Positions 42,223 through 55,218 of a DNA stretch of 64,000 bases are shown here, piece after piece. A program made the translations under genes and the position numbers. The first letter of the stretch is position 1; each line of letters begins with the position of its first letter. Origin of the DNA: Puccinellia tenuiflora (lineage: Eukaryota > Streptophyta > Magnoliopsida > Poales > Poaceae). Below the pieces are notes generated by a model. The model saw only the letters and a program-made list of their open reading frames with translations. It was not told the DNA's origin and ran no database searches. The stretch is from positions 62,001-126,000 of the forward strand of contig QRDG01001521.1 in NCBI GenBank assembly GCA_012064385.1. The letters run 5' to 3'.

Positions 42223-45200
42223 ATGGCGCCCAAGAAAGCAGCCACCGACTTGAAGGGCAAGGCCACAGCGCAGGCGAGCACGTCTGCAGCGATGGCGCGG
42301 GCGGGCACGTCCGCGGCGATGGCGCGCGCCGCTGCCCTCGAGGGAGCGCTGCCGCGGACGCGTGTCACCGCGGCGACGATAGCGACGGTGCGCCACCTGG
42401 CGGCGGCAAAAACCAATGAGCACGGCGCCACCGAAATGAGGCCGGGCCGGTAGCAGGCTCACCGACACCTTCTACCCCATCTTCCTTCATACTCTCTACG
42501 CCGGCCTGGTACCACCATTCTCTGATTTCCTCCTGGCGATCTTGGAGACGTACCAGATCCAACTTCTTCATCTTCATCCCAACTCCATCCTCATCCTCGC
42601 CATCTTCGCCCACTTCTGCGAGGCCTACGTCGGCATCCGCCCCTCGGTGGCGCTCTTCCGCAGCTTCTATTCTCTTCGGAACTCCGCCAAGGGCGAGCGG
42701 CTTGGATGCGTCTCCTTCCGCACCGCCGACGCCAGGAGCGATAACTACATCCCCATCGCCTGGTGCGGCGAGGACGCCGTCACCAACGTGACGAAGAAGG
42801 TGGACAAGTTCCGCGAGAAGTGGCTCTTCGTCGACGCCAAGGCCACACACCCCCTCCTGGAGGTACCCGAGGGGCCGCCGAGGAAGTGGGCGCGCTGGGC
42901 GAGCGCGGACTTCAGGGGCTCGAAGCTCGACGCAGTGTATGAGTACATCCGTCAGATCCGCGAGACAGGGGTCACCGGCCAGATGGTGGCGAAGGACTTC
43001 ACCAGGCGCCGCATCGCTCCCCTCCAACAGCCGGTGTGGCGATACGACGGCAAGGACGATGCAATGCGGCTAAGCAGGGACGGCTTCGAGCCTGATGTGC
43101 TCCGCCAAATTATGAGCGTTCTCTTCACGTCGCCGGAGATCCCGTCCGCCAAGAAAGAGGTGGCCAAGCCGCTCATTGTCTTCGCCGAGGAGAGCATAGA
43201 GGAGCAACGCTCGCATATGCCCACGTTCGACGAGTGGGGAATTGTGCCCGCGGGGCACAGCGGGCCTCGCCCTAACCCGTGGGCAGCGGAGCCGGAGTAC
43301 ATCGATGAGGCTCCTGAAGCTGAGGAGGCCGAGTCCGCCGAGGAGGAGGCCTCGAGAAGCGAGGACCCCCTTGGCGAGGACGAGGCTTCGAGGGGCGCTG
43401 ACCCTGTCGGCGAGGGCGCCGGCTCCTCGAGGAGCGCCCACGCCGAGGTGGACCTGCAGGTGCTCTCCTTTGGCGACGAGGAGGACGCCTTCCGCATCGT
43501 CCGTTCCCAGCGCGCCGAGGAGGGGGAGGAGACGAGCGGCGGCGGAAGAGGGCGTTGCGAGCCCCGCTCCAAGGCCGTCCACGACAGGAGGGCCGCAACC
43601 GCGGGAGGCATCCCTCGCTCGGAGACAGGGGCGGCCCGGGAGGAGGCCGGAGCAAGCCTCACCCAGCCTCCCAAGGCGAAGAAGAGGGTGTGGGTGATGG
43701 CCGGCGAGTAAGCCCTTGACTTCCCTTTCTCCTTCAATATTTCACTTTGAGAATTCCCCCCTTTGAAGGATTTTTGACTTGTCTTCCTTTCAGGCAACCC
43801 GCGGAGCCAAAGAGGCGGCGGCTCGGCGGGGCTGGAGGGACCACCAGCGTCGCCACGGAGACGCCTGCGGCCGGCGAGCCGCAGCAGGCAGGTGTTCCTC
43901 CCGCGGCCGAGCACCGCGCGGGGACGGTGGTGGCCGAGGAGAGCGTGGCATCGCCGATCCGGGCGGCGACTCCTCCAGCGGCGGAGCACCGCGTGGAGGA
44001 GGAGACCGCAGAGGCGGCGCCGTCGCCAACCAGGGCGGCGACTCCTCCAGTCCAGCAGGAGACGGAGGAGGAAACCGTGGACGAGGATATCGTCGCGGAG
44101 CCGCCTCCAGAGGAGGGGGCCTCGAGAAGGGCTGACGCGCCCGGGGCCGCGGCGGACGCGGCCGTTGCAGAGGGGGCCGGAGGCGCCCCTGTGGAGCAGG
44201 AGGCAGAGACGCCTCTGGAGCCCCCGAGCGACGGGGCCAGGGGCGAGGAGATGCCCAGCCCCCTGAGGGCTCTCGGTGCGGGCGGCGAGGGAGACGCCCC
44301 CACAAGCCCCCACGCCGCGGCGGGGGCCGCTACAAGTTCGGGGCAGGATGCCCTAGGCGCCTCGACAAGCGTCGAGGGAACTGCACCTAGCAGTAGCGTG
44401 GGAGTCTCCTTGGCGCTGCAAGCGCCACATCGTCAAGCAGCCCATCGCCGGATCGTCCTCAACCGGGCGCGGCGAGCGCTCGACGGGCTGGAGGAGCAGC
44501 TCGCCAAGGAAGAAGATGCCTTGGCGGAGGAAAGGGCAAGGCTTGGCGACGCCTGGATTCTTCTCCACGAGAGGGTGGAGATGTGTCGCCGGCAGGACGC
44601 GTCGGCAAAGGCGGCTCGCGAGGAAGCGATCCGCTTCGCCAAAGAGACCCGCGACAGCGTCAAGCGGGAGGCGCAGGAGGTGATGGAGGAGCTCGACGCC
44701 GCCAGGGAAGCGCTCGAGGTGGAAACCACCTCCAAGCACGACGAGCTGGCGGCCGCAAAGCAGAAACTCGCCGCCGACTCCAAGGCCGCCAAGGCCAGCC
44801 TGACTGAGCTCCGCGAGCAACTGGACGCCCGCGAGGGGCAGCTGGCGACTCGCGTGGTCGAGCTGAAACATCGCGAGGAAGAGCTCGCCCTCCAGGAGAA
44901 GGATCTGCAGTGGCGCGAGGAGCAGATCCAGCTGCTCGTGAAGGACCAGGCCACCCGCGAGGGGCAGCTGGAGGAGCGCGAGGGTCGGGTGGCCACCGAC
45001 GAGGCCAACCTCATGGCGGAGCATAAGAGGCTCCAAGAAGAGGCTGACCTCAAGGTCAAACTCGTCCGCAAAAGCCTCTCCAAAGAGTATGACGAGAAGG
45101 TCGCGAAGCACGAGAGCCGTCTCAAGATCAAGCGCAAGGAGCTCGAGAAGCGCATCAAGGAGCTTGAGCAGGAGGAAAAGCGGTTGACCTCCTGCCTCGA

Positions 45201-45792
45201 GGTCTCTCGGGAGGCCCAGGCGCGCGCTGAGGGCAACGCCTTCGCCCTGGAGAGAGACCTGAAGGAGCTCCGGCAGCAGGTGGGACCTGCTGCGGCTCTG
45301 GCGGAGCGGGCACGGGACCAGCGCCAGGTTGACCGGCTCATGACGCGCCAGCACCAGAGCATCCTCCAGAGCTTGGTGAGCCGCGTGCGCGCGGTCGGGA
45401 GAGACCTGAGGATCGACGTCCCCTCCTTCTCCGCAGCGACCGACGACGAGACCTCATACTCGCACCTCTTCGAGCAGTTTCTTGGAAAGCTTGAAGGGGT
45501 CGCGAAGAGCTTCGACAAGCGCGTTGTGGAGGAGAGTCGCGACCTCCTTGTCATTGCCGTCACCAACGTCTTCAGCAACCTCGTGAGGCTCCAGCCCTCA
45601 CTTGATCTTGAGGACGTGATGGCGCCACCGCGCGCCATCAGCGACAAAGCGCGGGAGACCGCCACGCAGGCCGCCATCGCGTACGCCAAGAAATTCGACC
45701 AAGTGGTGATCGAAGGCGACGACAAGGAAGCCCTAGAAGAGGCGGAAACCACCGTGGATCGCGCAGGCACCTCAGGAGGTGCGACGGCCTGA
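42223..45792 (+). pseudogene. Tat element antisense gene, copy 2, one frameshift
   Basis: ATG at 42223 in the same context as copy 1. The frame is lost by a small indel near 42448 (TAG 42451-42453), then is open from about 42452 to 43707. A GT-AG intron (43708-43793) follows, then exon 2 to the stop at 45790-45792. The protein resembles copy 1 throughout (about 70% identical by eye in the Transposase_28-like domain; motifs LHLHPNSILILAIFAHFCEA and PRKWARW). It has the acidic linker, the basic pair KAKKR and PKRRR across the splice, and the coiled coil. Apart from the indel it is intact, so inactivation is recent or the indel is an assembly error (the N is 770 bp away). Confidence 0.78.
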
Positions 45793-46035
45793 GCTCCTTG
45801 CCTGTAGCTGGACGTGCCGAGGGCACATTTATCTTAGCCATTTTGATTGTAACTTTGTAAAAACTTATCAAGTTATATTTGAGTGTGCTTGTGAATGTCC
45901 CTCGGGAAGCCTTTGTCCTTCCCCCTCATGTCTTTTTCGCTCTACGTCTTAGGACCCTCTCTTAGCACTGCACCACCGCCGCTTCGGTATGTGCGAGTCA
46001 GTGCTCCACAAGTCCGGGGGGTGCGTGAGGCCTCA
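45793..46035. other. Element 2 interior, left part before solo LTR
   Basis: Follows the antisense gene stop. From about 45930 it is almost identical to 33655-33757 of element 1. It ends in CCTCA (46031-46035), the target site of the solo LTR. Confidence 0.75.
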
Positions 46036-49000
46036 TGTAATACCCCAGTATTTAGCAACCAATGAAGGGTAGAAGTATGATTTTGTGCATCTCCATGCAT
46101 GCATCTGAAAATCTGAATAAATTTTTTCGCAAAATAAAACTCTGGAGGGATTGGAGATCATTCAACTTCATGAGTAGAGTTTAGCTCATCTGAGATGAAT
46201 GTGATAAGTTTTGACATGATCTCCAGACATTTTTACTGGTTGCGGGAAATAAGATCCAAATTGGAATATACCAATGATATTGAATTGGAGAACTTATTTA
46301 GATGAATAGCAAAATCATACATGCTTATATAAATAAGAAAATAACTCATAAGTAAATTACCAACTCAACACCTATCACAACTCAAAGAGTTATTTAAGCA
46401 AATTAATAATGTAATTGATGGAAAACCAGAAAACTTTGCCTTTACTTTGCCTTAACCTCAAAAGCTAATACAAATGCTTAAGCAATTCTATTTTACATCT
46501 AATTTGATCTCCTTATCTGATCTTAGCTTCTTATCTTCAAATCTTTCCAAATTCATTCCTGCAAGACAATTTGAATACTAAAGAAACTTGGGGTGAAATT
46601 TAAAGGCTTGGTGTTATATGAAAGGAGTTTGTTAACAAGCCTTGCAACCTTGTTAACATAATTCTTTGTATGCATTAAAGCAATTGAATTTCAAATAAGA
46701 ATATGCTTGCCAGAAGGAGAGTGTCCTTTGAATAAAATGTTTGCTTTCACCACAAGGGTGATGCATTATAATCTTGGAAGTTAAGTAATGGATATTAGGA
46801 ACTTGCCCTAATATCCAATTATTGACTAGAAAGAATCAATATTAAAATAAGAGCAACAAGGGTCCTTGGATTAGCTGGATCATCTGGAGTCAAGCAGTCA
46901 ACAAGAACGAGGAGCAGCATCTGATCAATACAAGAGAAGGGACAAAAGGCAACATTGATCTTCTGACCAAGAAGGCAAAGTATCAACCTCTTCAACCCAA
47001 TCAAGTGCCTTTTTAAGAAAGCAACATAAACATATTTCTCCAATGAATTAATTCCCAAGGAAGAAAATCAAGCCAATGATAAAGACCACAGATATGACTC
47101 TTGCAAAGTTACTTAACATCCCAACTCTGTAATATTTGTTGAATAATCTACCAAGTTCATGGCATGTATTGCTTTGGAACTCAAGGACTTGGTTGTATCC
47201 AAAAATTAATTTGAACACATTTAAATGACTTATACATATCTCTATTTTTAAATGTGATTAGGGTATTTCAAAAATTCAAAATAAAAATAAGTGGAGCTTC
47301 TCTACTATATTAGGAGCATCCATGAATTTTTCTATGATTTTTGAACTTATTTAAAAGCCCTAATTAAATGTATTAAGTTGCTGTTTTAAGGAATTGATAA
47401 TTAATGAAAAGACCAGGGGGTTTTCTGCAAATTTCTTTTCTTTTCTTTTCTTCTTCTCCTTCCTCTGGACAGAAGGCCGAGGACAGCGACGTCGCCGCGC
47501 CGTGCCACCTCCTGCTCGCCGCTTTCGCTCGGGGATAAGACCCAAGGAGGCGTCCCCATCTTCCTCTCCTCCTCCCTCACACTCGCTTCCTCTCTCTCCT
47601 TTGCCCTCTATGCCCAGCACCACATCAAACCCTAACCCTAGCTCATTCGGCCGCCGCCATTTCCCTCAAATCGCCGACGAATGGTGGAGCTCCGCGGCTA
47701 GAGACCTTGTCCATCGTCTTTGCCTCGTCGTTCGCTACGCCGTGGTGCCTGACGCGCCTGCTGGGATGGCCTGAAGACGGAGAACGGCCGCGACGCCCCG
47801 AACGCCAGCCGCCGCCGTCGAGCATGTTTCCGTCGCCGTCGAGCCTCCTCCGATCATGAAACCTTGTCCAACAATCTCGGGGTAAGCTCCTCATCCTTTT
47901 GCCCCATTCTTTTCCATCGATTGCATCCTAACTCTTCGGATTCGAGTTTGGCCGTCGTGCGCCGCCGCGGCATGTCGTTGCCGTGGTAGCTCCGGCGACC
48001 ATAAAGGGGCGGCGCAACCACCTTTAGGTCGGCCTCAGCCCCGCGCACCTCATGCGCGTGCCCTCGTCGCCCGGGGAGGCCGGAGTCGGCCGGGCCGTGG
48101 CCAACATGGCCGCCGGCCTGGGCTGATGACGTCAGCCGACGTCAGCTCAGGTTTATCTTTTTAGAAATTAATAAAACTCTGACCAGTGGGACCCATCGTC
48201 AGAGATTTAATCTTTTCCAGAATTCCAAAAAATGTTATAAAATTATAAAATCAATAACTTTTAATCTGTTTATCAGAAAAATATAAATAAAATATCAAAA
48301 TGACCAGAAAAATTAAATCTGTTCAATTATGCTAAATTCATACTTGTTTAATAAAATAAAAATAAAAGTTGTTTAGAATTACCAAAATGCCACTTAAACA
48401 TCACCTAAAATTTTGTAATTCAAATAAATTTCTAAAATTAAATAAAAATATGTTTTCAACTCCAAATTTTATAAGGATTTCAAATATAATTTTTATTTAA
48501 TTTATTAAAAAGGTTTTATTGAATGAAAAATACTAAAATCCATAATTGGATATTATTTCAATTATTTTAAAATAAATTATTGAAAAGAATTTTCTTATGT
48601 AATTAATTCAAAGGTAGTAAGTGAAATTGATTTGTACTAACTTCTAAAACAACTAATTTTCTAAAAAGAAAATGAATTTGAAATAAAGGTTCAACACATA
48701 AAATTTTGAACTAAATACCATAATGTAAATGACTGTTCCGTTACTCATCCTAGGTAAAACACACAAAAAGGAGTTCATTTGAAAATCTATCACTTTAGTG
48801 TTATTACTTTTTGAAAGTAGTTAAATAAAATAAAATTATGAAATAAATGCAATCCTTAACTGAGCACCTGTAGTTGTTTATCAATCATGTAAAACATTAC
48901 TTCATTAATCATAACAAACACTTAAGTCTGAATGTGATAATAACTCAAAGTATTTCACCTTTAACAAAGTAATCACTAACACTAAGCGCTTACTTGTGAG

Positions 49001-50640
49001 TTTGGGTATTTTGGGTTATATACGATGCATCTCATATTTATGCATAATAGCATATTGCAAGTGTTTCCAGTAGTCCTTACCCGGACTACTCTGCTGTTTT
49101 CAGATCTCCGGGTTCTGACGCAACCCTAGAACCCCGAAGGGCATGAACTGCCACCTCTATCACAGGCAAGTTCATCACTTGCTCATATCTCTTGAAATAT
49201 TTGTTAGAAAACTATTTGTAAAACTTTATTATACTATCACCTTTATACAAAAGAAAGCATAAAACCTATTTCTTTAATAACTTGACTATTGGTTGTCTAC
49301 CTATTTGGTGGTAACCTACTATGGAGGGCAGGTGGGACCATGGTAAGATGAATTGGTCCGGAGGTCCCACTTGCACGGGAAAGTATTACCTAGGACTTAA
49401 CAACAAATGCCGTCATAATGATTGCGCCGTAAAGACGCGTTAACCATAAGACCTGGAATGGGACGGGAAATGCCATCTGTACTTCTCCCGGATGCATGCC
49501 AACGGGTGACCAGGGTCGTACGCGGTAGGTCTTGCGGGACTACACGCAACATGGGTGGGAACCCTTAGGTCCCACGATACCTGGTGCCTATGATGGATTG
49601 TAGGGATGTCTGGAACGGGCAATCTGTTAGGCATAGGGGAGGACTTTTGAGTCTGGAACGGTCTGCCTAAAGATTTAGGGGAGGACAAACCTACAAAAGG
49701 GTGGGCATGCGTTGTGCGGAGAAGCATAGTGAATGACTTGGATCAAAAACTAGGCCCCACACCAAAGAGAGTGTGGACGGGAAAGATCACCCGGTTGTGC
49801 AACAAAGTCTTGATCTCTTATGGGTAAAGTAACGCACCTCTGCAGAGTGTAAAATATTGTAACATGTTACTCCCTGTTCCGGGAAGGAGTTGCGAACGCT
49901 GCAGGAAAGGAACTCCATGAAAGTTCTAGCCCTGTGAAGGATGACGGGCATAGTCTTCAGAAATAAAAGCAACCTCTTAAAGAAATGTTTACAAAAACCT
50001 TGCATTAAGCTTAAGGCTCCCTGGAGTCTAAAGCTGTAGCTAGTGCATCAAACTTCCCACCGTACATAATGGACTTGCTGGGTAACGCTGGTTACTCACC
50101 CTTGCCCTTTTGACCCCCTGCTTAGACTTTGGAGCCATCAAAGGAGTTGACGGTGGTCCATCACAACGTCGAGATCTTCATTAAGGAGTCAACTGCTATT
50201 TCACCAACCGAAGCACGACTACAACTATGGCCACGAAGGAGCAATGTCAACGATGTCAAAGAGATCACACTGCCAATGAAAGAGACCACGCTTACTGAAG
50301 GAACGAGTACAAGTCAGGATAATCTTATTCCAGATAGAGTAGATTAAGGTGGTGGCAACAGCAGTAGTGGATTAGGAGTTAAAGCTAGAGTTGATCTCCA
50401 GCTTAGTGCTACGAATTGGCTCTCTCTGGATTTCATTTGCACGAGGCTATCCTCTATGTATCGAGGAGGTTCTCGAGATTTTGTATTGAATATTGTTGTA
50501 ATCCTATAGTTTTACCTTGGACCTGCTATGTTTCTGTTGTACCACTCTGAAGGATGTAATATTCACGGATAGGTCCTTCTGTGAGTATTATGTCAACGAC
50601 TTGCACACTACACCATGCAGTGGTGTGCTGGGTCACCGCA
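46036..50640. mobile_element. Solo LTR, 4,605 bp, CCTCA target duplications
   Basis: Starts TGTAATACCCCAG and ends GGTCACCGCA, flanked by CCTCA at 46031-46035 and 50641-50645. Removing it restores the element 1-like sequence. No internal copy of the start is seen, and there is no PBS, polypurine tract or large ORF, so it is one LTR left by recombination. AT-rich DNA (48150-49020) follows a short GC-rich, transcript-like part (47450-48150). Size and solo state recall the long-LTR LARD family Sukkula of Triticeae, but I cannot confirm the family. Confidence 0.8.
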
Positions 50641-51349
50641 CCTCAAGAAGTAAGAGCTCCGCGAAGCGCGATGCTTGGGGCTCCCCTTTGACGTGCAAGC
50701 AGCCCATGAGGCGTGGGAGAGAGAAAAGAGACTCGAGGGGCAAAGACCAGCAAGAGGAAATTCTACCAAGTTCTTGTACTTAGCTTGACGAGGCGTTTCC
50801 GCCTTGAAGAGGGTGTTGGTTCCCTGGCGAGGCGTTGTTGCCTTGGAGAGGGTGCCTGAAGCTTGGAGAGCCTGTTTTCCTGCACTTGGAGAAATAGGCA
50901 TACCCACAAGCAATAGATAGCTAAAGAATCTTATGGTGCTCGTAGGTTCCTTCATGTGTGTCTCGCGAGGAGAAACAGGCACCAAGGTTTTGGTGATCCT
51001 TGGTGAGTTGACGTGCGCGGGAGCTGACCCATGAGTTCAGAGCTCCTTGGGAGTTGACATGCATGAGAGCTGACCCGCAAGTTCAGAGCTCGGATCCCTT
51101 GGGTTTTAGGTGTTGCCGGGATGCTCCCGTGGCATGGCACCCTGCTAGCCCCCGCTCGTGAGATACACAGGAGGGATCATACGAGCGAGAATAAATAGTA
51201 ATAACAGCTTTGCCGAAGTCGCAAAACATGCTGGCGCGATGCGCAAAGGTTCAGAATGACCTGAAATAGGTGTTCATTACACTGGCGTGGCCAGGAGTTT
51301 TTCTTCTTTGATGACGGAGTGTTGCTCCTCCGGGGGCGCGCTCCCCTAC
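50641..51349. other. Element 2 interior, right part, with pol-deletion scar
   Basis: 50646-51290 follows 33758-34400 of element 1, with the same tandem repeats. At about 51290-51350 there is a short unmatched stretch (TTTTTCTTCTTTGATGACGG...CTCCCCTACTCA), after which the protease region begins. About 3.7 kb of pol is gone at this scar. Confidence 0.8.
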
Positions 51350-53767
51350 TCAGGAGGCAGGTTGGCGCCGATGGTGACACAAGCCCCGAGCCGCTCGCCT
51401 CCAGAGACAGTTGCTTTGTCGCGGCCTTCTCCTGAGAGAACAGCTGCTTCTTCTTCGCGGGGGGCCTCGGGAGGGGTTCCTCGTCCTCGTCGGTGGGCGA
51501 CGCCACCGCGGCAGCCTTGTAGGCCGCCTGCGCAGCGTACAGGGCGTCCGAGACCACGCCGCGGATGACAATGGTGCCACCCGAGCCAGGGAGCTTGACG
51601 AGGTTGTAGGCGTGGTGGGTCACCGCCATGAATTTGGCGAGGGCGGGGTAGCCGAGTATGGCGTTGTAGGGTAGGCCGATGTGCGCGACGTCGAAGTCGA
51701 TCAGCTCGGTGCGGTAGTTGGCCTGGGTGCCGAAAGTGACGGCGAGCCTCACCTGCCCCAGAGGGGTGGTGAGACCCTCTGTCACTCCCGAGAAGGGCCT
51801 GGTAGGCATGAGCCGCTCGTAGGGCACCTACAGCTTCTCGAATGTCTCGACGGAGATGACGTCGAGGCCAGCACCCCCATCAATGAGCGTCTTAGAGACG
51901 ACGGTATTGTTGATGGTGGGGGTGCAGACCAACGGGATGGTGCCAACGGTTGAAGTGGACTTGGGGTGGTCGCCGGAGTCGAAAGTAATGGGGCACTGGG
52001 ACCACTTGAGGGGCCTAGAGGCCTCGACTCCAGGAAGGGCTGCTACGACCTCGCGAGCGAGTTGCTTGAAGTGGCGGTTGGAGCGAGGGGCTTGAGCCCC
52101 GCCAAGGATACAAGCGGCTCCACGAGGTACCTGGTAGCCTTCGTCAGCCTCGGCAGGCAGGTTGTCGTTTGCGGGCTGGGCAGCGTTGGCCTGGGGGTTC
52201 TGCTGGTAGTTGTCGTTGTAGTTGTTGTTCCAGCGTCGCCCCCGCGGCCGCTGCGGCCTCCGCCGCGGCCTCGGCGGCCTCCGTTTTCCTCGCGAGCCAC
52301 GCGAAGCCTCTTGATGTCGAAGCAGTCCTCGGTGGCATGAGAGTGCCTGTTGTGGTAGATGCAGAAAGGACGATCATCCTTCTTCTCAGGTCCTGCGGCT
52401 GGAGTGGAAGCTTGGCGAGACTGCTTGGCGTCAGGCTCTGCCGCGAGGACCGCAGTAGTCTTGCGCTTCTCAGAGGATTTCTTCTTCTTGGACCCCTCGG
52501 CGGGGTCCCCTGGCTCGTTCTTGACGAACAAGCGGCCCTCTTCAGCCTTGGCGCACTTGTCCGCCAAGTCGAAAAGCTTGACGACGGTGGTGATGTTGTC
52601 GTGGATGCCGAGCTTCTCGAGCATCCGCACGTCTGTGACCCCAGCCTGGAAGGCCGAAATGACCTGAGCGTCAGTGGCGTTGGGGATCTTGTTGCGCACT
52701 TGGCTGAAGCGCTGGATGTACTTGCGGAGGGTCTCGCCGGGCTTCTGACGCACGGCGCGGAGGTCGTTGTAGGTGAGGCCGCGCTCGTACGTGCCCTTGA
52801 AGTTGGCGACGAAGCACTGGCAGAGCTCCTCCCAGGAGTTGATGGACTCAGCGGGGAGGTTGGTGAGCCATGAGGACGCAGAGTCCTTGAGGGCCATGGG
52901 GAACCAGTTCGCCATGACCTTGTCGTCGCCCCTGGCGGCCTGGATGGCCAGAGAGTAGAGCTGCAGGAACTCCAAGGGGTTGTTCTTGCCGTCGTAGCGC
53001 GGAGGGAGGTCCGGCCTGAACTTGACCGGCCAAACGACGCGACGGAGGCTGCGAGTAAACACTGCTGTCGTGCCGTAGGTGACCGTGCCGTTGGCAAGGG
53101 TGGCGCGGAGGTGGCGCCCGGCAGTGGCGACGTCCTGGACGGCGCGGTTCCGTCGTTCTTGCCCGCGCTCGATGCTCACGCGTGCGTCCTCAGGGGCTCG
53201 CTGCACGATCTGGCAGTCATGCGGCGACGACGCGTGCGATGCAGCGCGGCCGTCGCGAGGAGGAGCCCCCGCTGGAGTAGGTTGCGGTGCAACCGGTGGA
53301 GCCGGAACAGGTGCGGGTTGGAGAGGAGGCGCGGGAGGTGCGCCGTGCGCCACGTCCCCCACGAGCGCAGAAGGAACCAAGGAACGAGACGGCGCAGGTG
53401 CCGCGGCGCGAGCGGCGCCGATGAGCTCGGCAACGCGGTTGAGCCAGGCCTCCTGAGCCGCCGGCGTGGGGCGGTACTGCAGCAGCTCCTGCGCCATGAG
53501 GAGCGCAGTCGCCGGGCTGGGCGCAGGGCGGCCCAGCGAGGAGGCAGCACGGTCCCGCGACGGGGGCAGGGAGGAGGCCTCCTCTTCGCCGAGGTCGTCC
53601 TCAGCGTGGTCGATGTCGTCGTTGTCGGGGTGCTCGACGCGGGGCTCGGGGTCGACACGGCGCTCCGGAGCAGAGCCCCCACACGGGTGGCCGCGCGGGC
53701 GGCCTGCGGGAGCGGTGGCGGCGCTAGCCGTCCGGCGAGCGAGACGTTCGGCACGAGAACCGGCCAT
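51350..53767 (-). pseudogene. gag: Gag-protease region of element 2
   Basis: Gag starts at 53767 and is nearly identical to element 1. Here the zinc-knuckle-like motif FCIYHNRHSHATEDC (about 52326-52367) is in frame. A G-run of five instead of six (plus-strand C-run 52239-52243; element 1 has six at 39041-39046) shifts the frame soon after, so gag ends out of phase at 52043. The protease frame follows, with the IDGGAGLDVIS site, but a TAG (51828-51830, CAG in element 1) interrupts it. The two elements carry different lesions, so the ancestral gag and protease were probably one frame. Confidence 0.82.
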
Positions 53768-53818
53768 GGCTGTGTCGAGGATGAAGACGCGCCTCAGCCC
53801 CCTACCTGGCGCGCCAAA

Positions 53819-54886
53819 TGTCGGAGATTGTCCCCAGGAACTAGGGGTGTCTCCAAGGTATCGTGTAAGGGGCTGAACACGGAGTCAAACAATCCACAAC
53901 GTGCTCCGGCGACGGTGCTCGTCAGGCTCGCTACGGACGACACTGCAGAGATTGACACAAGGTATTACCCAGGTTCAGGGCCCTCTTGTGGAGGTAAAAC
54001 CCCTACGTCCTGCTTTCGTGTATTGCACTGCTTGGAGAGTTTTACAGTACAAAGAGAGCTTGTCGAGCTCTGGGTGGCTAACAATGGCTACTTGCTAGTC
54101 TTTAGATCTAGGGTTAGGGTTTGCTAGAGCTGCACCAACCGAAGATCGAACCCCTTGCTTGGGCGTGCTCCTCCTCCTTTTATAGGCGCCCTGGGCCTCT
54201 TCTGCCCAAACATTTGGGCGGGAAGGGCTACCACATGGCGACGAAGGAGGAGGCGCGGTGCACCGTAAAGGTGAGGTCTACCATAAAGGTGAAGCTCGTG
54301 GACGCGGTCCACGGCAGGGGGACGGCGTCACCAAAGCTGAAAAGGGGCACCGACCAGCTGGACAGTGGGCTGGCGCTTGCCGAGGTGGGAGGTGACCCAC
54401 GGTGACGTCGTCCTTGGAGCGTAGCTGCAGACTGTTCCCTTGTCACCAAAGAGGCAATACTCGTTGTCCGCTTTGCTTGGCTCCGCTTTGTTGACTGCTT
54501 TATACATGGAAACGGCAACTGCGGCGTTGTCGTCATCGCGCGTAGGCACGCGCGTCACTCTGCACATGGCGCAGAGCCCATGTGCGCTCTGCCGCGGGGG
54601 CAGAGATGGCTTCACGAGGAAGGCGCTTCGCGAGGCGAAAAGCCTCGCCAAGCCCTTCGGCTTGGTCCTTAGCAGAATTGCGGGCGGCGTCGGAGACGCC
54701 TTGTCGAGGAGCGATCCCTCGCCGAGGGAAGGAACCCTTGGCGAGGAGAAAAACCCTTCGCGAGGGGAGAAAACCTCGCGAAGCTCGCCAGGCTTGGAGA
54801 GCCTGGTCCTTAGCGAAAATCACCCAAAGAATCTTGTGGGCCCTGGCAGGCCGGCCCGTGGTACCCTGGTTTCCACTGTGCCGACA
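53819..54886 (-). repeat. Tat LTR3 (5' LTR of element 2), 1,068 bp
   Basis: TGTCGG...CCGACA, with PBS sequence TTTGGCGCGCCAGG just inside (53818 downward on the minus strand). The outer flank (ACGTC, 54887-54891) differs from the outer flank of LTR1 (TCACT). Confidence 0.9.
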
Positions 54887-55218
54887 ACGTCCAGTCGTCC
54901 ACGCCTCCTATCGCTTCATCTCCTGCATCATAAATGTCCCAACGCCCCGCACGATCGATCTCATCACCCAGGGCCGAATTAGTGAATATATAATCCTACA
55001 TGTCATTGTTTTCTTACATGTTATGTTGTTAATATTCCTTCGTTGAGTTGTTGGGTGGGTTTACCCATGGGTTTTTAATACCCTGACGGGTGCGGGTACG
55101 GTATAAAATCTATACGCAAATACGGGTACGGGTGTGGGTGCGGGTAAGATACATAGAAAACGTGGATGCGGATTTGGTTAAACTATACCCATACCCAATG
55201 GGGACGGGTGCCATTGGT
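54887..55218. other. Flank with GGGTACGGGTGCGGG low-complexity part
   Basis: 55060-55215 consists of imperfect CGGGTACGGGT / ACCCATACCC words. No gene. It ends where the P450 homology starts. Confidence 0.5.

Larger units (their letters stand above)
41682..54886 (-). mobile_element. Gypsy (Tat-lineage-like) element 2, pol-deleted
   Basis: From partial LTR2 (41682-41916, 3' LTR in element orientation) through the antisense gene (plus strand, 42223-45792), gag-protease (51350-53767) and LTR3 (53819-54886). RT, both RNase H domains and integrase are missing: the sequence jumps near 51290-51350 from the equivalent of about 34405 to about 38150 of element 1. A 4.6-kb solo LTR has inserted at 46036-50640. 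It is non-autonomous. Confidence 0.85.

Noticed and set aside
47394..47774. Short ORF with a transcript-like leader in the solo LTR
   Set aside because: 126 codons without a recognisable domain, inside a clear solo LTR. It may be part of the LTR's transcribed region, but no protein is supported.
28508..54886. True tandem element formed by unequal LTR recombination
   Set aside because: Not excluded, but disfavoured: the N-flanked duplicate in LTR2, the LTR1-like and LTR3-like halves, and unmatched outer flanks argue for an assembly join.
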